From positions 13,950,434 to 14,014,433 of the forward strand of contig OX439131.1 of assembly GCA_949318235.1 (NCBI GenBank): a stretch of 64,000 bases of DNA, given 5' to 3'. Every line of letters begins with the position of its first letter. Position 1 is the first letter of the stretch. Source of the stretch: Ecdyonurus torrentis. Taxonomy: Eukaryota; Arthropoda; Insecta; Ephemeroptera; Heptageniidae. Of the stretch, positions 13,548 through 26,530 are shown piece after piece. Under the pieces are notes generated by a model, which saw only the letters and a list, made by a program, of their open reading frames with translations, did no database searches and was not told the origin of the DNA. A program made the translations under genes and the position numbers.

Positions 13548-13745
13548 AATAATAAATAACATACTTTATTATCTATAAATTTTTATTAGAAATGAACACG
13601 TTGATTTTGTATTTTTATAAATTCAAACTAGTGTGATGCCAGTCTAGTACAACTTTATCCATCAAAATGACAATAAATGAAAATATATACAAAATCAACG
13701 TTTTCATGTCTAATTTATAGATAATAGAGTATGTTAATTATTATT
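13548..13745. repeat. Inverted-repeat MITE-like element (~200 bp)
   Basis: The left arm (13548-13611), containing CATACTTTATTATCTATAAA and AACACGTTGATTTTGT, is mirrored by the right arm (13689-13745), containing ACAAAATCAACGTTTTCATG and TTATAGATAATAGAGTATG. The arms are about 55-60 bp with a central stretch of about 75 bp and no coding capacity. Confidence 0.7.
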
Positions 13746-13944
13746 CTGATATTAAATATTATAGATGATAAAAAAAGACAGTTTACTATATCTTTAATAA
13801 ACTATAATAACTCTTCTAAATGTAATTAATTTCTTTTACTATAATTGTTACATTAAGATTACGTATAGCTAAATAAGATAAAGTTTGAAAATAATTATGA
13901 GGAGGCATATTAAAATATACTTGAATCTTTATTAAAGTCTAGTT

Positions 13945-14008
13945 TGGATAGTTCAGTTGGTAGTGTGCTGGGCTATTGTTCTAGTCAGTTTGATTTATTA
14001 AAAATCAC
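13945..14008 (+). repeat. tRNA-like fragment (decayed SINE head or tRNA pseudogene)
   Basis: GGATAGTTCAGTTGGTAGTG followed by TGCTGGGCTATTG resembles the 5' half of a tRNA, including an A box. The B-box region (CAGTTTGATTT) is degraded and no 3' acceptor stem pairs. Too damaged to be a tRNA gene. Confidence 0.45.
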
Positions 14009-14469
14009 CTAGTGCTAAAGTTATACTGCTCAGAAAAATTTAAAAAGTTCACTATACAAACAGCCTATTTCATCCTCTTTTAAACTACTTTAAAGTTAAT
14101 CAAATGAAGAATAAATATTATGCTAGTGTGAAATTGCAAATTAATTTCTAATCATCTTGATGTATATATTACACTTTAATATACTTTGTTATATTTAATT
14201 TGAATCTACTATTTTTTCAAACACCTAGGAGCTTTTAAATAATGTGGTTTACTTCTATTAAAAAAAAGTTATCATGTAAGAGAATAGTGTATTTGCAGTA
14301 ATACTATGTTATACAGTAGTGATATATCTAAATATCTGTATTCTAAGATCTACCTTTTTTTATTTAAATAGACAGGGAGATTGTTTTTAATAAGAAATTT
14401 TGTTTATTTTTATGAATACTTAATTTCTATTTATTTTTGTATTGCTGTTACTTAATTTATACAGCTGTT

Positions 14470-17217
<2,748 letters not shown>

Positions 17218-17714
17218 GGTGCTATAGCGGTCACCTGTAAACAAAAAACAAAACATTTTATTTATCATAAACAGTTCTGTAAGTTATGTATGATGTTGCT
17301 AATAACTAAAATCAATTAATTTTTACGGCTTTTTTTTTACAGCAACAGTAAAAATACTTTGAATTGTAATTTATATATTATGATTAATTAACTATAACGT
17401 ACTATAATATAATATATATAAGCATTAATAATACTTTTATTATTATTATTATTTAGTAAATGCAGATTTGTTTGGTAAAAAAAAGAAGAAGAAGTATTTG
17501 CAAGCTATTAAATTGCAAAAATAGGAAGCGTGTCAGTGGGTCATATAATATCGTTAATTTTATAAAATGGCTGTAAAATTGTTCAAGATTTTGTGTAATA
17601 AATATGTAAATAAACTGTTTCAAGCCCTCACAACACCTTTATTAAGTTATAAGTGTTATTAAATTTATGCACTTTGTGGCCACTAAATAAATGACAGAAT
17701 AGCTTTGAAGTTAT

Positions 17715-18075
17715 ATTATTATTATTATTATGAGTTCTTTTCTTTCTTCTTCTGAAACACCAACACCGACTTTCCAAATTAATGAAAAATCACACACGGG
17801 CCGGCCACAGCCTAAGTACACAGCCCGGCATTTGCCATGACAGCCTAGAGAAACCTTGGAAACGTCTAGGCAGGCTGGTCGGTGCAATCACATCGATCAT
17901 GCACCTCCCGAATGCTGTGCGTCGTCATGGAATGCATGTAAACATGCATCGTGCAACGTGTTGTGCTCTCACACTTCACGTACGCACCCAGCAGTAGCTC
18001 GAACCTATACTCGGTGAGGAGTACAGAGTTACGAGTCAGCTGCCTTCACCACTCGGCCATACCAGCTCGGTAATC
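17715..18075 (-). mobile_element. tRNA-derived SINE, minus strand
   Basis: On the minus strand the head reads GCTGGTATGGCCGAGTGGTG, with A box TGGCCGAGTGG and B box GGTTCGAGCTA about 45 nt apart, resembling a class II tRNA (Ser/Leu type). A GC-richer body of about 250 bp follows and ends in a TAA/TTA simple tail near 17715. It sits in the 5'UTR intron of G4, in the same orientation as the gene. The open frame over it (17782-17997) is spurious. Confidence 0.75.
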
Positions 18076-18246
18076 ATTTTTATATTTAAAAAATAAGTAG
18101 ACGGAAAAAGCATTACGTTAAAAGTTTAAATTTTGTTGATTTGATATTTCACAGTATATTTAATGAACATTGATAATACTAAAAACTTTATGTCAAATAT
18201 ATTAGCACGATGCATTATATAGAACCTGTACAGGTTGAATACTTAC

Positions 18247-18337
18247 CCTGGATCAAGTGAAGACTTTGATCAGCGAAGAGTGATGACTGAGCCTGATTTA
18301 AGAACCATTTTATAGAAAGATCAACCGTGATGTCGTG
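18247..18337 (-). promoter_or_regulatory. G4 promoter and noncoding exon 1
   Basis: Minus strand: CTATAAAA at 18308-18315, initiator CTCAGTC near 18291, and a noncoding exon to the GTAAGT donor at 18247. The shared upstream element reads CCGTGATGTCGTG at 18325-18337, with two CGTG cores 8 bp apart. Confidence 0.75.
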
Positions 18338-18339
18338 AG

Positions 18340-19128
18340 TCTAATCTAATTGATTATTATTATCTGTTTATTATAAAATAATAAACAAACATTTTATTAA
18401 GTATAGTATTATCAAGGTTATAACAATAACAATAAACAAAAACTTTGTTCATTAATTTTTTTTATCATTTTTGCATTGTTTTGATTATTTTATATGCGAT
18501 AAAATAAATTACCAAATTAAATAATAAAATAAAAATTTTGATGATGGAACTTTTTTTTTGTTATGTATAAAATGTAATAAATTGAGAGACAATAGTTGAT
18601 AAATATTTTTTTTTTCTTTTTGAAATTCATATTTAATGTGCATCTAATATTGATTAACTTCACAGCATTACTATTAACGTCATGACTATTTTATTTAAAA
18701 ATAATAATTATAATGTAGGATTGCCTCAAAATACAAGTTAAGTAAAAAATAATTTTGTAATTCTAATTGCATAGTCAAATATTGCATTTTCTTATATTTT
18801 TCTTCTTAATGTTTTTTTAGCCTTTGACGTTATGAAAAAATAGAATTAAAATCATCGTTTGTATACTTTTTTGTGTGAGTTTCTTTACGTGCTACGATAA
18901 AATTAATTATATTTAAATTAAGAAACGGCAAATTAAAGTCCCTTTTTTATGACTCTTAAATTTTTACAAAATTGTATCTAGAAATATATTTTAGTGACTA
19001 AAAAAATTCTGAAATTCACACTCCTTTTTTTTTTTTTTTTTTTTTTTTTACAAAACAATTAGGCTATTTTAATTTAATATAAGCTAAAATCATTTCAAAA
19101 TTTCTTTCACAATAAATTATCGTTTAAG

Positions 19129-19202
<74 letters not shown>

Positions 19203-20690
19203 TATATACATACACTCACACATAATTTTAAATTATATTTCAATAATTACTGCTCCTTCCTCATATTAGACATTATAGACATCGATTTTACAATATTCTG
19301 CAAAAAAAAATAGTTCGTTTAATATTGCTGCCCTTATATTCTACAAAATGCAATACTGTAAGTAACTATAATATATTCTTTAACTAAAAAATTACTCGTG
19401 CTGCAATTGTAAATAATAATAAAACTTGCCAGGTGCAAAATATTACATCATTGTGCTAAAAAAAATAGATATTCAATTGAAATTAAATAATTATAATTAA
19501 GTTTATCTTTTAATACTTGTTTTATGTCATAATGTACCATTTCATTAAAAATGTTAAACAATAAATCCAACAAATAACAAACAGCACCTTCATTAAACAC
19601 GAGTGACTTTTTTTTTTGCACATAACTTTTTGAATCCTACAATATTTTGAAATCAGCTGCAAATAAAAAATGTTTAATTTTATTGCTTTAAACCTGCTTT
19701 AAACGTAAAAATTGGACGTAATTAAGATTATAAATATTATGTTACAATCAATATGTATTTTATAATTAACTTTTATAAAATATTTAGTAAAATTTGAACT
19801 TAAACAATAGTTTTAATCATCATATAAACATAGGCTTATTAGAAAATTTTTGAATAATTTTTCAGTAAAATTATTTGCTTATACTGATAAATTTTTATAA
19901 TTAACCTCATAATTTTTAACTCTTGTAGATATGAAATTAAAAGAAGATGTTTATTGCATATTATACGATTAATATACATAGCATAGCTATAAAAGTGATT
20001 TAAATTTTCATTTTTGGTAAAACATAAACGAAGCTTAATTAAAATTAATCTAGTTCTAGTGTAGTAATATTAGTTATAGTTATATTATTATTATTTTCAT
20101 ACTAAAGTAAAGTTAGTTAAATATTATATTTATTTATTTATTTTTAGAATTAAATATAATAATACAATAAAAATAATAAATTAATGTTTTTATTATCCAT
20201 AAATAAAATAAGAAAATAAATATTTCATTAAATATTTTCTAATATCAAATTTTTAAGTGATCAGCCTTTTTTTTTCCATATATAAAAGAACTTACATTAC
20301 AACTTTAGTTTTTACTTTAACTCATTATTTTGAGTTATAAAGTAAAAATAAAAAGCTTTACGCGTGTTGTTTCTTTAATTAGCATTTATTTATAATAAAT
20401 TTATAAACATTTTTTTTATAAATAGAAAACATCCGGTAATTTTTTTTTTCTGCATCAATAGCTAATAATATAATATGAAATACTTTCATTATATTAGCAA
20501 AGCGTAGTAATTTCATTGAAATTGAGATAATTAAATTGATTTTGTATTGATTTCATTGCTTTAAAAATATATATATTAAAAACGTAATTTAAAAAATACA
20601 CCATGAAGTTTTTTTTTTTTTTTTTAATACTATTTCGAAAATATAAAATAACAAAAAATTATGTTTATTTTTATTCTTTATATTATAAAG
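18340..20690. other. Gene-free region across the left duplication breakpoint
   Basis: AT-rich, with long poly-T runs (about 19026-19049, 20610-20626) and a TA tract at 19131-19198. The left edge of the 18.4 kb repeated block lies inside, at 18819. No gene, RNA or mobile element is recognised. Confidence 0.55.
19131..19198. repeat. (TA)n microsatellite
   Basis: Pure TA tract; the copy B equivalent is 37535-37603. Confidence 0.95.
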
Positions 20691-20696
20691 AAGTGC

Positions 20697-20785
20697 CACG
20701 AAATCACGTACACTTTACAATATAAATGTTGCGTACTTATAGCTTTATCATTTTGTATTATTGTTATTTGGAAACTTCTGCAAAA
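20697..20785 (+). promoter_or_regulatory. A1 promoter and noncoding exon 1
   Basis: CACGAAATCACGT at 20697-20709 (complement ACGTGATTTCGTG) is a full copy of the shared element. TATAAAT follows at 20721-20727, with a start probably near 20748. The noncoding exon ends at 20785 before GTAAGT. Confidence 0.72.
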
Positions 20786-21253
20786 GTAAGTTGTTGTTTT
20801 ATTTCTTTACACAATTTTTCATTATTTTTAATTTTTAATAGCATATATATCGTTTACCAATATAATATAAAAATATTAACGTAATGTCTTGTTTGCAAGA
20901 GGAGTAATATTTAATTGTGCCATCCAGTTGATAGCGTTGAAACTATATACTGATAAATAAATATAACATGGGGTCAAATATATGAATTGAAAATTGAAAT
21001 ATTGCAACGTGTTAACTGATGGACTAAAAGTATTAGAAATTATTATTATACAAAATTAAAATATAATATTGCTGAACATTAAATAATTTAATTTTTAAAC
21101 CAGGTTAAAACTAAAATATGCATCGATATGCTAGTAACTTTTTAAACCTTTATTTTTATTAATGTACACTATTTGTGAAATTGTTTAATTTTTTTTTTTT
21201 AACTAGTTTTTATTTTTAAAGAATACAGTTTGATTTGATTTATATTTTTCCAG

Positions 21254-21627
21254 ATGTCTGGCATAAATGTATTATACTTACTGCTACTTTCTGTTATATC
21301 CATAACATATGGATTTCCTGTAAGTTTATAAAGAATATTATGATATTTAAATTAATATATTACTATTATACTATTATTATTATTAAATACCAGTTCATTA
21401 ATATTTTATACGCATAATAAATGCATTGTTGTAATGAAATCAGATAAACAAATATCAGGATTTACTTCATTATTTGAATTATGTTTAGAATTATTTAAAA
21501 AAAAGAAGAAATTAATTCACCAAATATTTTATTTTAAAGAGTAACGTCACCTCCACAATGGAAGAGGATGCTTTGCAAATTGCAATGCCAATTCCTGAAC
21601 ATAAAACACAAGAGCAACAGATCCAGG

Positions 21628-21658
<31 letters not shown>

Positions 21659-21666
21659 ACATCAAG

Positions 21667-21716
<50 letters not shown>

Positions 21717-22804
21717 GAGCAACAACAACAACAACAACGCAATTACGATGAAACAAAGGTAAGATTTAAAATTATCGGCTTTTAAAGTTCTGTAGAACAT
21801 TTTATATTTTTAAATTTGTTTTATTTCATATCCTAGAAACTACGTGAAGATATAATAGAACTTGATAAGAAGAACTATCGTCTTGCTAAGAGATTACATA
21901 AAATGCCTGAGATAATAAAGAAAGTAATTAAATCAGCATATTCAGTGGGAAATTACAAAAGAAGTTCATCAGAATCCAGTTCTAGCCAGTCAAGTGAGTC
22001 AAAAAGTTCAAAAACTGTATCTGATGAATCATCTCCGAGTAACAAATTTGAGTTAGAAAATGAAAATAAAAATCCCATCCAAATTGCAAAAAATGTTGAA
22101 GAACGAATAAAAAAGAATACTAAATTATTTGATGATAAAGAGATTTCATCTGAACAGATTCGTATTTCATTCAATGAAAGTTCAGAGGAATCAAAAAGTA
22201 AATCAAGTTCAGAATCAAAATCATCTAGAACCTCATCAAGCTCAAGTTCAGAGTCCAAATCCAGCAGTTCTAGTGAGTCTAGCAGTTCAAGTAGCTCAAG
22301 GTCAAGTAGGTCAAGATCTAGTGGGTCAGGGTCAAATTCAGAAGATTCATCTGGTCTCAGTATTAATGCTTCCTCTAGTGAAAATGATAATCAGAATGAA
22401 AGAATTTATCAACCTGATGTTAGTCCACAGATTATTTGGCCAACTGACGTAAGTAATTAATTAACCCTTGTATATCTATCAGTTTAAGTAAAAAATATCA
22501 TCAAATTCAGCTTAATTATTGTTGCATTACTTAAAATTAAATACCATTAAAAACCATTTATTATTATTATTATTATATTTGCATGTTTTACATGTTTGAA
22601 AAATATAACAAAATTTTTTTTAGACGAATAAATAATTATTTTTAAGCAATACTTGAAGTAAATATTTTACATATTATATATGTACGTATAATGTAAAATT
22701 TAGAATAACTTTCAAGCATTGCGTATTTAATTTTTCAGCCCATGGAGTCCAAACTTGCAGTACCTTCAGTTTATGAGCACCAGCAAGAAACAAACATAGT
22801 GTGA
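21254..22804 (+). CDS. A1: secreted poly-Gln / Ser-rich protein with helix module (copy A)
   Basis: Exons 21254-21319, 21540-21758, 21837-22448 and 22739-22804; 320 aa; all introns phase 0. The ATG directly follows TTTTCCAG. Signal peptide MSGINVLYLLLLSVISITYG. Exon 2 is a Gln block (about 45 Q with a few E, H) encoded by CAG/CAA. Exon 3 begins at the shared module (LDKKNYRLAKRLHKMPEII, then KKVIKSA), followed by Ser/Glu/Lys-rich sequence and a dense block of Ser pairs (residues about 205-270). The last exon (MESKLAVPSVYEHQQETNIV) has no Cys cap, unlike G2, G3, G4 and G7. It is the Ser/Gln-rich member of the helix-module family, probably secreted and possibly phosphorylated. A2 lies tail-to-tail downstream. 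Confidence 0.87.
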
Positions 22805-23281
22805 TGTGTGATAAGTAAACTTAATTAGAGAAATTATGTGACATAAATGTTCTGTAAACTTAATGTAATTTTTTATAAATACTTCTTTCGATAAATTTTA
22901 TATGATTAATTGCTCATTTTATTTCAAGTGCTGGCTGGCATCATTTTTTTTTTTTTTTTTTTTTTTGCAGATTTTTGAAATATTAATTACGTTTCATAAA
23001 CTTATTTTAATCGATTTCAAGTGTATTATTGCAATTATTGTAAATAACAAAAACATTTTAGCTAAAAAAATAAAAAATAAAAATGAAGTATATAAATGTC
23101 AATTTTTATTATTTGGTTTTTATTTATTTATTTTATAACAAATACCTACAGTATAAATATTTACATATATTTAAAAGCAAATAAAAAATTTGCAATCCAC
23201 ATTATATACAAATTATTTACATAAAATTTTACAATCTATAAAACAACAAATTAATTATTTTAGACAAGCAAATAAAATTCA
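22805..23281. other. A1-A2 tail-to-tail gap
   Basis: 3' flanks of convergent genes with a poly-T run near 22947-22967. No gene seen. Confidence 0.6.
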
Positions 23282-24045
23282 TTAACTGCTAGAAGAGGAG
23301 CTGCGGTTAAAACTGATCTTGTTCTTCATTAATACTCGCTTATCTGAGGCTGAGAAAAAATAAATAATAAATACGATAAAAATTAATAATTATAACATGC
23401 GTTACAATAGTAATTAAAATGTAAGATTTTTTGAAATGCAGAATTATAGAACATTTAAAATTTTTCTTTCATTACATTTGTAACTTTTCCAACATGCAAT
23501 TACTTACCTAAGTCATTGGAAATCGATTTTTTAGAAGTAGATTTAGAATCTAAACTATCATTGGAGTCCGAGTCCGAGCTAGAGTTAAGCAGATTGTTTA
23601 AGTTTAATAATGGACTCGTCTCCCAGTCTCGTGAGGAAGACGAAGAAGAAGATGAACACGCCGGACATGGACCGCACTAAAAATAATAATAATAATAATA
23701 AAAACATTAACAAAATTTATATTAAAACTAAATAATTCTATATTAAGTTATAAATTTAGCAAGAAACTGTAAAACAAAGAACAAGACATTTTATTGACCC
23801 AGGCAGTTCATAGTAACAAATCAAACACAATATAGGAAGAAAAAGACAAAGTTGCTGATTGATATCCCATCAAGTATCTAAACTAAATAATATACAAAAT
23901 TGATATTTTCAACGTGCTGCAGTGACACAGTGGCAAGGTATAAGCTTAAAATTTATAATAAGAAATTTTAATATTTGAGAATTTTAATATTTATTTTAAT
24001 CAAATCATGTATTCATTTATTCATTTTGATAGTATATGTGTCTAT

Positions 24046-24128
<83 letters not shown>

Positions 24129-24498
24129 GATAGGAAATTTTCTTGATGAAATATTTTTGTCATAACTTCTGTGAAGACACTGTTAAAAGAGTATGTTTCG
24201 AAGAAGGAGACAGACAATAATATCAAATTTCTTATAGTCTTCCAAAACGTAAACATTTTGTGTGAATAACATATAGCTATGTAATTTTTAGAAAAGACTG
24301 TGAATTGAGTGTTTTTGAATATTATGTACAAAATGACTATTATTTTATCAGTGTTATTTCAAATAGTGAACACAGCGAGTGTCACAGTGTCTTCACAGAA
24401 CAGAAAATAATTCATCAAGGTAAAAATAATTCATCAAGAAATTTTCTTATCATCATGCAACCTCGCTCGAAATTCAACATTCGAAACACACATATATA

Positions 24499-24594
<96 letters not shown>

Positions 24595-24917
24595 TATAAA
24601 TGATTTAAGTGCAATTTTAATTGAAGAAGTAATGTTAATAATTTTATTTTTACTATGTATTTATAATAGTTTAATACATAGGTTTGTTAATTATAAAATA
24701 AAAATCAAGTTTCCCTATAATACAAGGGCCTTTAACAATTAATTTAATAAGATTTAAAAAAACACAGATATATTAGATAGCATTAGACCAGCATGAAAAA
24801 TATAATTACCATATTGCATGGTTGACATGGGCATCCAGGGCAGCCACCAAAACTTTTTGCTTGCGTAGATAGAGCAAAGTAAAGAAGAGCACATAAAAAT
24901 AAACGTAGAAGTGCCAT
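23282..24917 (-). CDS. A2: small secreted Cys-rich / Ser-rich protein (copy A)
   Basis: Minus-strand exons 24810-24917, 23508-23676 and 23282-23349; 114 aa. Signal peptide [20 protein letters not shown]. The mature N-terminus is a dense Cys motif across the first intron ([11 protein letters not shown] joined to CGPCPAC): eight Cys within about 18 residues, mostly as CxxC and CxC. Then come eight serines, an Asn/Leu stretch and an acidic [10 protein letters not shown] block, ending in six serines. Introns are phase 0 and 1. The ATG lies 1 nt after an acceptor. The Cys arrangement could bind metal or form intermolecular disulphides; it recalls the CxC/CxCDxC ends of the Gly-rich genes but is not clearly homologous. 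No family recognised. Confidence 0.85.
23768..23850 (-). repeat. LINE 3'-end fragment in an A2 intron
   Basis: ACATTTTATTGACCCAGGCA followed by GTTCATAGTAACA matches the minus-strand 3' end of the LINE at 12185. It is a short 5'-truncated insertion; the copy B equivalent starts at 42182. Confidence 0.6.
24050..24123. repeat. (TA)n microsatellite
   Basis: Pure TA tract in the first coding intron of A2. The copy B counterpart (42462-42542) differs in length. Confidence 0.95.
24501..24592. repeat. (TA)n microsatellite, length-variable between copies
   Basis: About 90 bp here against about 128 bp in copy B (42917-43045). Confidence 0.95.
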
Positions 24918-25420
24918 TCTGTAAATTAATAATCAATGTAAAAAAAACGATTCTTTAATACAGTATTATATCAAATGATTGTACGAGATAGAAATGAATA
25001 AATATATTTTGAATTTTATAAAAATAATACACGTGTTTAGAAAAACAAGAGAGAAGTTATTAAATCACTTTAAAATTACTCCCTTAGAAAATAACAACGT
25101 TAATTATTTGTTTACAACTAGTAAGTTAGTGATAATTCATGTTTAATATAAAAGTATGTAGAATTTCTTTCTGCAAAATAACAAAAATACTAACAACAAT
25201 AATAAAAATCTATATTTTAGTGCTTCTGAGCTCTATTTATTAAATAATGTTATATTAAATTACGGCTCTTTTTGTGTAATAAATGATATTTTTTCCCATA
25301 AGGATTTAATATAATTATAATAAAATTTATTAATTTCTTCAACTTAAGTTATGAAAAACTTAAGAAAAAAAAATATCATAATTTCATATTTTTCTACTAT
25401 TGTTGACTTAAAATACTTAC

Positions 25421-25497
25421 TTTGAGTAAATTTAGAGGAACTGCAACAATTAACACTGAAACTTGGCTATTTATTTTTATTGATACGTGACATCGTG
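25421..25497 (-). promoter_or_regulatory. A2 promoter and noncoding exon 1
   Basis: Minus strand: TATA-like TAAAAATAAATAG at 25467-25479, initiator TTCAGTGTT near 25455, and a noncoding exon to the GTAAGT donor at 25421. Upstream at 25485-25497 is ACGTGACATCGTG, almost identical to the G1 element. Confidence 0.75.
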
Positions 25498-25499
25498 CT

Positions 25500-25722
25500 T
25501 AAGTTGTAACACATTTTGTTTTATTCAAATAATCCCACATAAACAGTCTCTCGCAGGGGAAAATTATTATATGGAAACTTGACTTTCTTACAAAAATAGT
25601 AAAATATTGCTCAAAAGAAAATACAAGAGGAAAAAAAGTACTAGTATTTAACATTAAAGTATATTATACCATACAAAGCAACACAAACACACACAATAAT
25701 ACATACATGCATGCATATTGTG

Positions 25723-25801
<79 letters not shown>

Positions 25802-26460
25802 GCACATTAAATAATTGTCTTTATTCAAAATTACAATAATAATAGAATGGAAGGGTGAGTTTTATGGATGAATACTTATCTTATCTAGTAATATCTATAG
25901 CCCCCTGTAAAAAAATATACATTTAATATAACATAACATAACACAAACATAATTAAAATAATAGCCAATCATTGCGAATTATAATATAAATGCACATATG
26001 CAGAACAAATTTAAGTGAGATTTTGTATAATAAAGAAAAAAATCTATATTTATTTAGGTAAAAAAAAAGATCAATATGTATTAATTATTAGAAATATATT
26101 AAATTGAAATCCTCTATTTAACTTTACTTAAAAAAAAAAAAAAAAAAAAAAAGGAAATTCCATAATAAAAATTACATTTTATGATTTTTATTATTCAAAG
26201 ACTTGGAACTACAGCATAACATACTCTAAAAATATATAATTTTTTTACAATGAAATTATAATTACAATCACATTGTAATAAATATGTTACAAAAGTAGAA
26301 GTATAATAGCTTTCTTAGTATTCTTGTAATTTACAAATTCTTATTTTTAAAATTATACACAATCATTTTTATCACTGTAATAATACGCAACTTCAAATTT
26401 GCTATCTGCATTAAAACATTTACTGTTTCATTTTGAAAGAAAGTTAAAAAATATGCAATA
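25500..26460. other. Divergent A2/A3 intergenic region
   Basis: AT-rich, with a TA tract at 25729-25800 and a poly-A run near 26130-26152. No gene seen. Confidence 0.6.
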
Positions 26461-26465
26461 ATGAA

Positions 26466-26530
26466 TATATAAATAGCGGCAGTGGCTCATTATGAATTGC
26501 TAAAATATTATCAATTCAAATTCTTTTCCT
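26466..26530 (+). promoter_or_regulatory. A3 promoter, no UTR intron, tiny upstream ORF
   Basis: TATATAAATAG at 26466-26476 with an initiator-like TCATT near 26488. The leader runs straight into the ATG at 26531 without an intron, and the shared NCGTGANNNCGTG element is absent. If the start is near 26488, a three-codon upstream ORF (ATG AAT TGC TAA, 26492-26503) precedes the main ATG. Confidence 0.6.

Larger units (their letters stand above)
10658..14469. other. 3.8 kb gap between G3 and G4, repeat-derived, no live gene seen
   Basis: Convergent 3' ends of G3 and G4 flank this AT-rich stretch. Recognisable contents are a LINE tail-like sequence (11880-12015), a dead LINE 3' part (12185-12925), an inverted-repeat element (13548-13745) and a tRNA-like fragment (13945-14008). 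The remaining ORFs are short and AT-driven. Confidence 0.6.

Noticed and set aside
17990..18075. A tRNA gene on the minus strand
   Set aside because: A and B boxes are present, but the acceptor stem does not close and the sequence runs on into a SINE body and tail.
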